DNA of 64,000 nt, taken from contig NMRB01000114.1 in NCBI GenBank assembly GCA_002633025.1, forward strand, positions 548,973 through 612,972, given 5' to 3'. Both the position numbers and the translations under genes were made by a program. Under the pieces are notes generated by a model. That model was not told the origin of the DNA. It saw only the letters and a list, made by a program, of their open reading frames with translations, and did no database searches. This stretch comes from Notospermus geniculatus. Its lineage: Eukaryota > Nemertea > Pilidiophora > Heteronemertea > Lineidae. This document shows positions 13,701 through 21,100 of this stretch, one piece after another. Position 1 is the first letter of the stretch. Every line of letters starts with the position of its first letter.

Positions 13701-16420
13701 GTAACTGAATTATGATCTAGGAAACATTGTGAGTGACTGACTAGTATTCCCAACAGTGAGTACCATGGTCCAATTTTTTGCACAACAAATTTTAGCCTAT
13801 CTATAATCTAGTAATACCCGTCGGATGTCGCATTTGAGGAAAGTATTAATGGCCTTGGTGAACCCACACATTTCAATAGCTGAAATGTACTATGTAACAG
13901 GTACATGTAAACAGTAGCAGATCAATGCACAGCCAATCTAACAGGCCTTGTTGATTCAGTGACATCTGACGAGTTTCCCAGACCGCCACTCACATGGACT
14001 GTCACAGATAAGAACACTGGTATCCGATACCAATATCATTTGTTGTGGACATGAAGATTTTAATAAATTTTTCTGTCAGGGGCAAAGCCACAGCATTATT
14101 GGCCCTGGTGAGTACGGAAGAGGCCATCACAAGCTACTCATGTTCCTCACTTGGATGGGGTCTTTTACTTGCCCTTGCAAAGAAACAAGGTACAAGGCAC
14201 CACGGCCTACTGTCCCATGCGACGGACGTGAAGAGCCGAGAATGAAATCCCATATGGCCCGGGCTGGATTCGAACCCGGGACCTGCCGCTTGCTTGGCGG
14301 ACGTGATAACCACTCGGCTATCAGGACACATCTTCGATAATCGAAGGCCAATCTGCTCTCCACTGCGTTACATCGCACATCACCCTTCGAGAAAGAGACC
14401 AGTCGGCGGCGTATCTTGGCACCATGGCAACTTTACCGGTCGACCAATCATATGATACTTAATATCGGGTCTTCGGCTACAGCTCTTTGTACCACGATTC
14501 AAATTTTACAACACCGATTCTGATTGGACTCTTCTTCTCGAGGCAGCACATACGTCGTGGACCGGTCAATTTCTCGAAGGGTGATGTGCGGTGTAACGTA
14601 GTGGTGAGCAGATCGGCCTTCGATCATCGAAGATGTCAGGACATGAAGATGACTGCATCTTCATGTCCACAACAAACGACTTCAGAGCGCATGTTCATTT
14701 CACTCACCTGTCTCTTCTGTAGTAACAGGCCCAGTCCAAAGTTATCAACACCTGCATTGTTACTGACAGCTGTTAACTCTTTCACGCCGGTTTTCAACAA
14801 ACCACCGATAAGGTTCTCTGGGATGCCACACAAGCCAAAACCTAGGAAAAATATTAAAAGTCTTCACATCCAAAATTAGATATACAATTTTCTCTCGAAG
14901 GACAAATTCTATTCATTGACAAGTCCTCGCACTGGCACGTATTGGCTGTATTCGACTCCTGTTCTTGTGTGTTCTGGTGCAGAGAACGGTGAGTCGAACA
15001 GCTGAGAACCCGTTCCTGTTCCCGAATCTCACACCACCTCGGTCAGTGGTGCAAACGGGAACAGTCGAGAACAAAGATGGCAGACACTGGCAGCAAGGAA
15101 GGAAAAACTTATACCGGTGTGCATTTTCCATGAAGTATTCTTGAAAAAAATAGTTTTTTTTAGGCTACCGTATTGACGCTGGAGGTGAAACAACAGTAAC
15201 AGGCATTTATCTGTTCGAGACTCGAGAACACGTTCCTGTGTTCTCGGTCTGTTCGGGTACAGCTGAGAACAGCAAGTCGAATACAGGCGTAATGAACTGA
15301 GGCTCCAGACCTCCTCCCACTGGATGTTACTTTTCATTTATCCTCCTGCACAGACAATTAGTGCACATGGAATTGGTGGGTTAGCTCTTTACACTTGTAA
15401 GTATCAAGATGGGGCAGATGCTTAGTTGGACTGATGCGGTAGCATCTTGCCCTGACAAGGGTTCCTATCATTCCGACTGTCGCTCGGTACAGCGTAGTCG
15501 GAGGGCGAAGTGACCGTAGGCCTTGATATGTCAAGATGATGCGGTAGTAGCTCAGAAAATGAGGTGTGGTATTTACAGCACAGGTCACAATTGACATCCC
15601 TAAATTCGCGAAAGTTACGCGCAAGTCACTCGTAACTTACGGAACAACTCACGAGCTATGTTACGTGTAACTTACGAGGTGAATTACGCGGTGAGTTACG
15701 CGAATTTCGCTAGCTACGCAGTGATTAACGAGGCGAGTTACGCAAAACCAAAGCCGTGAGTTATGCGTAAGTTACGCGTAACTTACGAGTAACATACGCA
15801 AAGCCGTAGGGATGTCAATTGTGACCTGTACTGTACAGGATGTTTAGTTACTCATAAAGCTACGCCTCTATTTGACACCTGATTATGGGCGGTTATCACC
15901 GCAAATAAAGACATTGTGACGATCTAGTTGTAGCAAATAAAGACGTAAGATGGCGGTGCAAAATAAAGACATTGTTGCAGTCATATTCTCTAGTCGTTGT
16001 GATCTCTAGTCGTACAAAGGCGTAAGGTGGTGCTGTATCATTCGTAACACTTCAGATGTTTTCGTGATTCTTCATGTGGACGACCGCAACGCCGCCTTAC
16101 GTCTTTCTTAGCTACGACTAGAGATCACCACAACGACTAGAAAATATGACTACAACGTCTTGATTTTGTAACATCTTTATTTGCAGTTAGGCCTATAACC
16201 GCCCATACCTGCTGTCCACCAATTTTTAGATTCCAGCGGCCTAAGATAAGAGTAAAACAACACCAGTGAGGACCTCGACAGTAAAAGTACACACTCAGCA
16301 ATACACACCTCCAACAAGAACGGTTGCTCCATCAGGGATATCTTTTATACATTCAACAGGGTCAGTTAGAAATTTGGTACCCCGTCTCTCATGGGATGTA
16401 GAAAAATTACAAACAGCAAG
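1717..16420 (-). CDS. OXCT1: OXCT1, succinyl-CoA:3-ketoacid CoA-transferase (SCOT), 5' end unresolved
   Basis: SCOT transfers CoA from succinyl-CoA to acetoacetate in the mitochondrial matrix, the committing step of ketone-body use. Twelve exons join in frame: 16420-16309, 14841-14708, 13683-13591, 10075-9926, 8813-8707, 7797-7511, 6227-6011, 5270-5195, 4585-4499, 3892-3812, 3008-2907 and 1752-1717. They give 493 residues and a TGA at 1717-1719. All boundaries are GT/AG and the phases match. The protein aligns end to end with animal SCOT (about 520 residues with presequence). The N-terminal CoA-transferase half has the [11 protein letters not shown] motif. The C-terminal half has [12 protein letters not shown], whose Glu (residue 320, counted from exon 16420) is the catalytic glutamate of the family. 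The mitochondrial presequence exon is not securely found; see 17975-18108. I am sure of the identity and less sure of the 5' end. Confidence 0.97.
1968..2799. mobile_element. Non-autonomous DNA transposon with 24-bp perfect terminal inverted repeats
   Basis: The ends CAGTAAACCTCGCCTAAGTC (1968) and its complement (ending 2799) match without mismatch over 24 bp. CAGT-type ends resemble pogo/Tigger elements. Inside are many copies of GACGACTTA in both orientations and a small palindrome at 2028-2095. There is no transposase frame. A TA precedes the left end, but the right flank is CA, so the TA target duplication is not clean. Confidence 0.8.
2907..3008 (-). CDS. OXCT1: OXCT1 exon (residues 449-482)
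   Basis: It reads [20 protein letters not shown] and on to [11 protein letters not shown], matching the C-terminal FDVDK-GLTLIEL region of SCOT. It is in phase 0 on both sides. Confidence 0.94.
3064..3301. mobile_element. Foldback MITE in OXCT1 intron carrying YY1-like and NRF1-like sites
   Basis: Inverted ends (TCTATTCATCGTTTCGACG and complement), 238 bp. It holds AAGATGGCGGC (3268-3278) and its mirror GCCATCTT near 3090, plus the perfect palindrome TGCGCATGCGC (3230-3240). It lies between OXCT1 exons 3892-3812 and 3008-2907. Confidence 0.8.
3340..3502. mobile_element. Foldback MITE in OXCT1 intron
   Basis: CTTCCGCCAAAATCGCAA at the left pairs with TTGCGATTTTGGTGGAAG at the right; arms of roughly 50 bp with scattered mismatches. 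There is no coding content. Confidence 0.75.
3571..3752 (+). repeat. Irregular array of AAACAGGGTGGTAAA-like units
   Basis: Six copies of (A)AACAGGGTGG(T/G) are spaced 18-60 bp apart and end in GGTACCGCCCTGTG, a short inverted partner. It lies in the same OXCT1 intron as the two foldbacks before it. Confidence 0.7.
3812..3892 (-). CDS. OXCT1: OXCT1 exon (residues 422-448)
   Basis: It reads [20 protein letters not shown] and then DMIITEM, matching KIMEKCTLPLTG-type SCOT sequence. It is in phase 0 on both sides, with acceptor cttttcag and donor gtaagat. Confidence 0.95.
4083..4431. mobile_element. Foldback element, GTGACC-end family (349 bp)
   Basis: TGTGACCCTCCACTACAAAA at the left pairs with TTTTGTGGCGGAGGGTCACA at the right. 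The arms continue through GCCTAAACGTACTGGC...CCAGGAGATAAA. A related, interrupted copy spans 35272-35885. Confidence 0.8.
4499..4585 (-). CDS. OXCT1: OXCT1 exon (residues 393-421)
   Basis: It encodes [20 protein letters not shown] and then VVVTMEHTA, the glycine-rich loop of the C-domain. It is in phase 0 on both sides (gatttcag, gtaagtgc). Confidence 0.96.
5195..5270 (-). CDS. OXCT1: OXCT1 exon (residues 367-392)
   Basis: This short exon (76 bp) lies between ttttttcag and gtgagtt. It reads [20 protein letters not shown] and then NWMIP, matching the conserved GHVDL...[12 protein letters not shown] stretch of SCOT and joining exactly to the next exon. Confidence 0.95.
5304..5530. mobile_element. 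MITE with TA-type ends
   Basis: CTGTGGTGTCGGAGTTACGC at the left is repeated inverted at the right end (ending CCACAG), about 26 bp each, inside an AT-rich TATATA site, which suits Tc1/mariner-like insertion. 227 bp, in an OXCT1 intron. Confidence 0.8.
5601..5760. repeat. Near-perfect 160-bp hairpin, Penelope-like tail related
   Basis: AATAAATCCGAAAGTCGTCT runs to CTACATAG, turns, and returns to the complement at 5760; arms of about 77 bp with two or three mismatches. The core GAAGACCCC-GAT-TGGGGTCGAAAATT recurs singly at 18761-18856, 47052-47145 and, diverged, near 2130. Direct head-to-head insertion of two such tails would give this hairpin. Confidence 0.8.
6011..6227 (-). CDS. OXCT1: OXCT1 exon with catalytic glutamate (residues 295-366)
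   Basis: After the split alanine it reads [14 protein letters not shown], then [14 protein letters not shown], where the Glu of SENG forms the enzyme-CoA thioester intermediate in this family. It ends with INAGKETVT and [13 protein letters not shown]. The seven or so residues that read upstream of NLGIG in the open frame are intron. Confidence 0.97.
6600..6709. mobile_element. Nested hairpin copy
   Basis: GCCCGTATTTTAGAATGCTC pairs with the complement ending at 6708 over about 50 bp with few mismatches, including GGAGTTCCTCAAGGCTATTG and its mirror. Confidence 0.8.
6730..6905. mobile_element. MITE, AATAGGAGC-end family, copy 1
   Basis: Ends AATAGGAGCTGTCAGCGAGT and GGCTGACTGCTCCTATT are inverted. 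The same element, opposite orientation, is at 41411-41586 in LARGE. Confidence 0.75.
7511..7797 (-). CDS. OXCT1: OXCT1 exon, end of N-domain, linker, start of C-domain (residues 199-294)
   Basis: It includes [30 protein letters not shown] and KYEKRIERL, then a serine/threonine-rich inter-domain linker, then [12 protein letters not shown]. The donor is ATG/gtatcc-like, weaker than its neighbours, but the phase and the continuation into NLGIGMP are correct. The open frame runs three codons past the splice site to a TAA, which is intronic. Confidence 0.95.
7859..8649. mobile_element. Large foldback with CACGTGGAA ends
   Basis: ATGCCGGCTTTTCACGTGGA at the left and CACGTGGAAGGCCGGCAT at the right are inverted; inner copies of TTTCACGTGGAA and TTGCGACAG occur at both sides (8480-8640). 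The middle (about 7968-8095) is a half-copy of the MITE at 60717-60883, inserted into it. Confidence 0.7.
8707..8813 (-). CDS. OXCT1: OXCT1 exon (residues 164-198)
   Basis: It reads [20 protein letters not shown] and on to [11 protein letters not shown], matching the [14 protein letters not shown] region of SCOT. The acceptor is atttcag and the donor is gtaagg. It ends two bases into a lysine codon. Confidence 0.95.
9290..9470 (+). mobile_element. Probable tRNA-derived SINE
   Basis: It has GTAGGCCTAGCGGTCAAAAG (A-box-like) and CCGGGTTTGAATCTC (B-box-like), about 30 bp apart, followed by a non-tRNA body. No cloverleaf closes, so it is not a working tRNA gene. It lies in an OXCT1 intron. Confidence 0.6.
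9629..9817. mobile_element. MITE, CCCGTCGGATG family, copy 1
   Basis: TGTGGCGGTCTAGGAAACCC at the left and GGGTTTTCCTAGACCGCCAC at the right, arms of about 30 bp. A second copy lies at 13806-13991, both in OXCT1 introns. Confidence 0.8.
9926..10075 (-). CDS. OXCT1: OXCT1 exon (residues 114-163)
   Basis: It encodes [20 protein letters not shown] and continues through [17 protein letters not shown] to ASEPRE, in phase 0 at both ends. The RAGGAG-PAF segment is a hallmark of the SCOT N-terminal domain. Confidence 0.96.
10453..10558 (+). repeat. Dispersed repeat, family G, internally deleted
   Basis: It has the same start (CCACCTGGTAGCC) and end (ATAGCTCACCCCGGTGAGCTAAAAA, split here as a description of the 3' tail) as the copies at 1291 and 21594, lacking the middle. 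It lies in an OXCT1 intron. A related, more diverged piece precedes it at 10315-10440. Confidence 0.65.
10944..11007. repeat. Near-perfect 29-bp stem hairpin with 6-base loop
   Basis: TAGACTGGTTCCTGGTCCCA and on to CATAGCTG pairs with its complement across the loop ACGCAA, with one mismatch in 29. The size is like a microRNA precursor, but the very small loop and the blunt arms look more like a MITE core. It lies in an OXCT1 intron. Confidence 0.8.
11758..12025 (-). mobile_element. tRNA-derived SINE, family 2, full copy
   Basis: On the minus strand it starts CCCGGTTGTCGAGTGGTTAG (A box) and has GAGTTCGACTCC (B box), then a body with GGGACTAAAGGCCGTGG and CCAGGGCAAGTAAAAGACCCC. Further copies are at 59900-60114 and 63157-63302. 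The acceptor stem does not close. Confidence 0.85.
12283..12681. mobile_element. hAT-like MITE (399 bp)
   Basis: Ends CAGGGTGTCTACA and TGTAGACACCCTG. The flanks TGTGGTGG (12275-12282) and CGTAGTGG (12682-12689) agree at 6 of 8 bases, as expected for an aged 8-bp hAT target duplication. The inside is rich in TTTAAGACC-type repeats. Confidence 0.75.
13591..13683 (-). CDS. OXCT1: OXCT1 exon (residues 83-113)
   Basis: It reads [20 protein letters not shown] and then LEVELTPQ, a nearly invariant stretch of SCOT. It is in phase 0 at both ends (attctag acceptor, gtgagt donor). Confidence 0.96.
13806..13991. mobile_element. MITE, CCCGTCGGATG family, copy 2
   Basis: It shares AATACCCGTCGGATGTCGCA, TGGCCTTGGTGAACCC, ATTTCAATAGCTGAAATGTA and the CAGACCGCCACT end with the copy at 9629-9817. 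Confidence 0.75.
14085..14331 (-). mobile_element. tRNA-derived SINE, family 1, full copy
   Basis: The minus strand starts GTCCTGATAGCCGAGTGGTT (A box TAGCCGAGTGG), has GGGTTCGAATCC (B box), and then a body with CTTGTACCTTG and GACCCCATCCAAGTGAGGAA. Other copies are at 46030-46290 and 54543-54792. The head resembles a class II tRNA but lacks a closing acceptor stem. Confidence 0.88.
14480..14640. repeat. Inverted repeat around 14340-14640 in OXCT1 intron
   Basis: AATCGAAGGCCAATCTGCTC and TGCGTTACATCGCACATCAC (14338-14390) return inverted as GTGATGTGCGGTGTAACGTA and GAGCAGATCGGCCTTCGAT (14580-14630). The left arm abuts the SINE at 14085-14331, so the SINE may sit inside the foldback. Confidence 0.65.
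14708..14841 (-). CDS. OXCT1: OXCT1 exon with [11 protein letters not shown] motif (residues 38-82)
   Basis: The split glycine codon is completed at the acceptor, then [13 protein letters not shown] follows, the glycine-rich CoA-transferase family I signature. The exon continues into [14 protein letters not shown] and ends at the donor CAG/gtgagt. Confidence 0.96.
15574..15836. mobile_element. MITE, ACAGGTCACAATTGACATCC family, copy 1
   Basis: The ends ACAGCACAGGTCACAATTGA and GTCAATTGTGACCTGTACTG are inverted. The inside is built almost only of GTTACGCGTAACTTACG-type short palindromes. Copies at 49055-49322 (LARGE) and, diverged, 36768-36985. Confidence 0.85.
15884..16207. mobile_element. 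Foldback with TATGGGCGGTTAT ends
   Basis: TATGGGCGGTTATCACCGCA at the left and ATAACCGCCCATA at the right are inverted; GCAAATAAAGAC(GT) and ATCTCTAGTCGT recur inside in both orientations. It lies just 3' of the first firm OXCT1 exon. Confidence 0.75.
16309..16420 (-). CDS. OXCT1: OXCT1 exon, mature N-terminus (residues 1-37)
   Basis: It is bounded by ttcttttcag and gtgtgtat. It reads LAVCNFSTS...TKFLTDPVE...DGATVLVGG, which matches SCOT from just before the presequence cleavage region. It starts in phase 0, so the missing first exon must end on a whole codon. Confidence 0.94.
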
Positions 16421-16429
16421 CTGAAAAGA

Positions 16430-17350
16430 AGAGACAAGATCATCATATTGGTGGAGGCGAGGGCAGGCCTACAATGACGTAGGCCCTAGGCGAGACCTAC
16501 AGACCTGCCAAGTCTCACGCATTTCGCGGGAGACTCACGCATTTACACCTGTTCTCCCACACTCCCGCAAGCTGTCTGTAATCTCACCGATTTCTCCAAA
16601 AGTGAAGCTCTTCAAAAAATTGTTCCCCTATTTCACAAACTGTGTTTTCCAACTGCGTTGCTGACTATCGTCTGCTCAGGCAGTGGTCACGCATCTGCCG
16701 CTTCATTCTGTAATCAGTGTGGTACCACCAAATGCTATCCGACCAATCGTTGTCCGTATGAGGTCATGACGTCGTCACTACGTGTGTGATAGGAGAAGCA
16801 CTATACAAGTTTCTATGTGTAGCCAGTAGGGCCCTACACCAAGCCTCAATGCTCAATGCCTAGGCCTAGCCTATATACTACCGCATACTCATGATAGCTG
16901 TCGCATCCTGTCCATATGCTCAGAACGGCCTGCGGCTCTGAAACACCTTCAGAACTTGGTTGGCTTTCTCACAGACAGGGGACATAACAGACGGAAAGTT
17001 GCAAGGGAAGTAGAAAGGGCGATCCAACGTCATGACGGCCAGGGGGCCCATCCTCCTACTACGACGGANTGGGACAGGAATCAACGTCCTACCTCTAGGA
17101 TAGCAATGCAAGTCCGCTAAGCGATAAACAATAGTATTCAATAGCCCGCTATTGTAAGGTTATAAGGCTATATTCGAATGGTCAGGGTCTCGATAGCCAT
17201 ACGCCGTTCTACATGTAATCCTTCGCTGAACAATAAGGCCGGACTTTCATTTCACGAGACTCAGATTCCTGTTACCTGGTTACACCGGTAGCAAGGCTAA
17301 ATGATGCCAATGCAACAACATGGACTGCAATAATATGGAATTCGTCGGTT
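16430..17350. other. About 0.9 kb with no exon found
   Basis: This is where an OXCT1 presequence exon could lie. I checked the minus strand for an ATG frame rich in Arg/Ser ending in phase 0 at a donor and found none convincing; one base (17069) is n. Confidence 0.4.
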
Positions 17351-17353
17351 ACA

Positions 17354-17420
17354 AGTCAACTCGTACCCAGGTCAACTCGTACCAAGTCAACTCGTACCTG
17401 GCCTATAGTCAACTCGTACC
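17354..17420 (+). repeat. Four copies of GTCAACTCGTACC
   Basis: GTCAACTCGTACC occurs four times in 67 bp with spacers of 2-9 bases (the third copy followed by TGGCCTATA). Confidence 0.85.
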
Positions 17421-17974
17421 ACGCTATGAATAACAACTGTAATGGCCTCGAACATCAGAATTACATGTTGTCGGCCCAACTGTCTTTGCTACGAATCGTG
17501 GACATGACTTCGCAGTATTGTTGTGAAGTGAGGGGGAAGAGGGGACGAGGTTGAGCATGGCTGCCTTGACTGTAGACTGGAAGCCCGTCCTAACTCGTTT
17601 ACGTTATGAAATTAGCAAATGTTAGGACGGGTAGTGGCCGTGCCGTTCTCAAATGTGATTGGTCAGGGTGGCGCATGTGGCACAAATCAAAACTACACTT
17701 TTGCGCGGAGGACTGAACAAATGACGTCATTGATTCCCCACAAAACACACCGAAATAAAGGTTTTTCTGTGCATGTCAACAACTGAATCGACATATGTTA
17801 GCCCTCTCAGATTAGCAACTTTTATAATAACGGGTTAAAACGTGGTTTGGGGGGTGAAAGCGAATGTTTGATCGAGTCAGTTTTCCCCCATGCATCACTC
17901 TGTACAAAAATGTACAGAGGAATACCGTCGGTTAAATTTGCAAATTTGGGATTGTTCGGGCCTTAAAAACTTAC

Positions 17975-18108
17975 CTGCATCATCCGTTCATCTACGTGTG
18001 TTTCGATTATAATATCCATTCAGATTGTACAAGATAAAACCTCCTGGTTGAACGTCAATTCTTCCAAATGACAGTTGAAGCGAGGACACGGATGATGTTT
18101 ACAATAAA
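17975..18108 (-). other. Exon with acceptor and donor shared by two genes: end of unknown gene, possible OXCT1 leader exon
   Basis: The segment is flanked by gtgtgtttgcag and a consensus donor CAG/gtaagt. Its first 89 bases close the reading frame of the upstream unknown gene (TGA at 18020-18022). The rest, starting with an ATG directly after that TGA and holding ATG ATG CAG at the donor, is in phase 0 with the OXCT1 exon at 16420, so spliced RNA could start SCOT as [12 protein letters not shown]. That is not a typical arginine-rich presequence. It could instead be a read-through splice, or the true OXCT1 first exon could lie elsewhere between 16420 and 19300. Confidence 0.5.
18020..18108 (-). 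CDS. Unknown gene, proposed terminal exon (residues 206-234)
   Basis: The phase from exon 4 is kept and the frame stays open for 29 codons (VYCKHHPCPRFNCHLEELTF and on to SCTI) before TGA. The acceptor gtgtgtttgcag is good. A strong donor follows 45 bases after the stop, so this may not be the last exon of the transcript. Confidence 0.6.
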
Positions 18109-21100
18109 CTGCAAACACACGTGCTCCACGATGTACGCCTTCCCANGGCCTTGTTTTTTCCCTCCCTTTCCCCCCCCCCTTTTTTTGCTCTAATCCTCCT
18201 CACCTTATTCTTTTCACTGCTCAGTGACTTGCATTATCCATTCTGTTTTTTTCCTACAAATCTGGAAGTTGACTTCCTTTATATTCCTTTACCTTTGTGC
18301 ATCTTTTCGCTTTGTGCTTGTTACGTATTACACAAGTCATATTTACAGTCGAACCTCTCTATTAAGGACACCTTCGGGACTGACAAATGCTGTCCTTAAT
18401 AGAGAGGTGTCCTAATTACAGAGGTTGAAATGAATAGAAATGACCAGTTTGGGACTGAACATTGGTGTGCTGATTAGAGAGGTGTCCTCCTGGCAGAGGT
18501 GTCCGTTAGGGAGGTTCCACTGTATTAATTTATAAACTTTCTTTCAGCATGTTCAGCCAAATGAAGCTCTGCGCCAGTTACCTACACTCTGCTTGTGGTC
18601 AGACTGAGAGGCCCTGCAGTTATTCAACCCTTCTTTTCAGCTGAATTAGTTTCTCCTTAATTGTCCAGCGACCACCTTTGGGGCTTGGTCGCTATTCTTT
18701 CCTTAATTGCTTGTTTGCCCTGTCTACACAGGCTATGTAGTTCTACATTCAGGTTTCAGCTCAGTCTTTTCTAGAGTTTCAGATTGTAAAGTTCCACTTG
18801 AAAAAGACCCCGGTTGGGGTCGAAAATTCGTGAATTCTGGAGATTGACTTCTTGTTGATTAGCATACTCATGATAGCCTACACTACTGCTGGTGCGGTGT
18901 GGTGGGGGTATACCGGTAGGCCAAGGAAGGCGTGTGCATGTGATGTGTGACGTAGTCCCTGGTTCAAGCTTGAAGAAGTCAAGCCAGGGTTCAAGCTTGA
19001 AGATTGAAGTCGGGGGTTCAAGCTTGAAGATTGAAGTTCTATTTCAAGCTTGAAGATTGAAGATTGAATGAGCCTTCTGGGCTTTCGTATTATTCTGTGC
19101 AGAAAGTGTATGTATCCACGAGTAGAATGCTTTTTACTTGAAGAAAAAATGTTGAGTAATAAGGGAGATACAGCCCTTTGAAGTTACAGACTGATTTTGT
19201 ACCATGTGGAGAAACATTTTCTTGTGATAATGATATGCTAATTGTATGCTAATGCAATGATGACGTCATCTCAGGAAAACACAGATTTGGCAAAGTCGAA
19301 AAGACTTACCAATGTTGACCTTCTGAGGTGCGCCCTCTCTGAACCAGAGCCGGATACAGTTAACGTCAAACACCTTGTCCTCTTCCTTATCTGCAGGGAA
19401 CACCTTGTACGTTAACTCTGGATCAACCTCTTTGCTCCCGGTGTCGAGGAAGAGGCGAACGGTTTCGGTGGCAAGAAGCGAACCTGGAAAAAAGCATGAG
19501 ACATTATTTTGTAGGCCTATCTTATACAGCGACCTTGTCTTTGCCGAAGAGACGGCATCGAACCCGCTAGGCCTTTACGATGAGAATCGGCAATTATTAA
19601 ACATTAGTGAGGTTTCGCAAATCTGACGAAGCAGGAAGTACGAAATACGAAATTCAACTTATTTCCAGGACCAATGTATTTCTGGAGATGGTTGGTGCCA
19701 CAAATTTCCCTGCTGCCAGTGCGTCTTTTAGCATATCGTGTAAGACCGAGAGACTAACGTCATACGCTGAAAGACGCTCCTGCAGCAGGCGATATTAAAT
19801 TTGTGGTACCAACCATCTCCTGAAATACATGATAACGTCATGGAAATGAAGCCCAATGTCTTATTTCGTACTTCGTGTTTCGTCAAATTTGCGAAACCTA
19901 ATGTTGCTTCTGCAGGACACCACGAGCGAAACGGAAGTGTCAATTTCTCGGTGAATGATGTCATCAGGTAACCTGACATCGACGGCGTTAGCAGTCTATT
20001 CTTTGAAGAACTTTGTAGGCTACCCACCTGGCATGGAGTGATGACCAAGCGACCTGTTGATAGAGCCGATGGTATCCTGGAGGGTTTCATACTCGGGTTT
20101 CTTGGTTTTCTCCTCAAAGCCCATCAGCCGAGGTACGACCAAGGTGGCGCCAATCTTCTGGGCGTTCCCATCGTTGGAGTTGGTGTACCACAACCTGGGG
20201 AAGAGCGGAGACGGTCACCGACACATGTCACGTGGACTTCTACTGGCTGCTGTGGCAGAGCATTCTTGAATTGTCAGCAAAATGGCCACCATAGCCGCCA
20301 TCTTGAATGGTCGGCGGAGCTGGTCGTCGAAAGGAACCTTCCCCTCATAGAGACCAACCATCACAAACAAATTCAGGTTGATTGCGCAAAGCGTCCTCAA
20401 GTTAATCGACGGAAAACGATTTCAAGATGGCCACCATAGCCGCCATCTTGAATGGTCGGCGGAGCTGATCGTCGAAAGGAACCTTCCCCTCATAGAGACC
20501 AACCCTCACAAAAAAATTCAGGTTGATTGTGCAAAGCGTTCTCAAGTTAATCGATGGAAACCGATTTCAAGATGGCCACCATAGCCGCCATCTTGAAATC
20601 GCCACGAAATATATATGCCCACGATCGGAGGCACAAAAAGTACATTTCGTCAGAATATCCAAGAGGCTGCACTCCCTGAATTCACTTACCTGAGCGCTTT
20701 CAGTTCGGGAGATCGGGTGGCGTCGCTAGCGCCCCCTTTATATTCGGACATCCCAGTCCAGTTGGAGTCAAAGTGAGCATTATGGGACTGTCCACCCCAC
20801 GGGTTCAAGGCCAAGGTTTCACAGTGGATAACGTCTGCCGTGGTGTTTTGTCTCAGCCAATGGTTTGCTCGTTCAATCAGAGTACTGAAACGAACGACCG
20901 TTTATTAATTTGTTAGCATTGGTCATGTGACAAAACATGATTGAATGGCGACAAAGATTTCTTCGAGGGAAGGTCATCCATGACTTGTTGTAGGCCTCTT
21001 ATGATTTTGACATATATGGAGCGCTTCCATCGTCCCTTCTCTCCGACCCAATGACTGTGTCAATAGGGATGTTTAGAAATCAAATGATAAACGTAAACTT

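Noticed and set aside
14262-14331. tRNA gene (A and B box, CCCGGGTTCGAATCC)
   Set aside because: The acceptor stem does not pair and the tRNA-like head continues into a 250-bp body repeated at 46030 and 54543, so it is a SINE.
17975-18019. Calling MDIIIETHVDERMMQ the firm start of SCOT
   Set aside because: An in-frame TGA sits directly before the ATG, the peptide is acidic and unlike a mitochondrial presequence, and the exon already closes the upstream gene. I report it only as a possibility.
18121-18415. Plus-strand frame with hydrophobic segments (92 codons)
   Set aside because: It reads through a C/T-rich stretch with an n and into the pogo-like MITE; the hydrophobicity comes from T-rich sequence.
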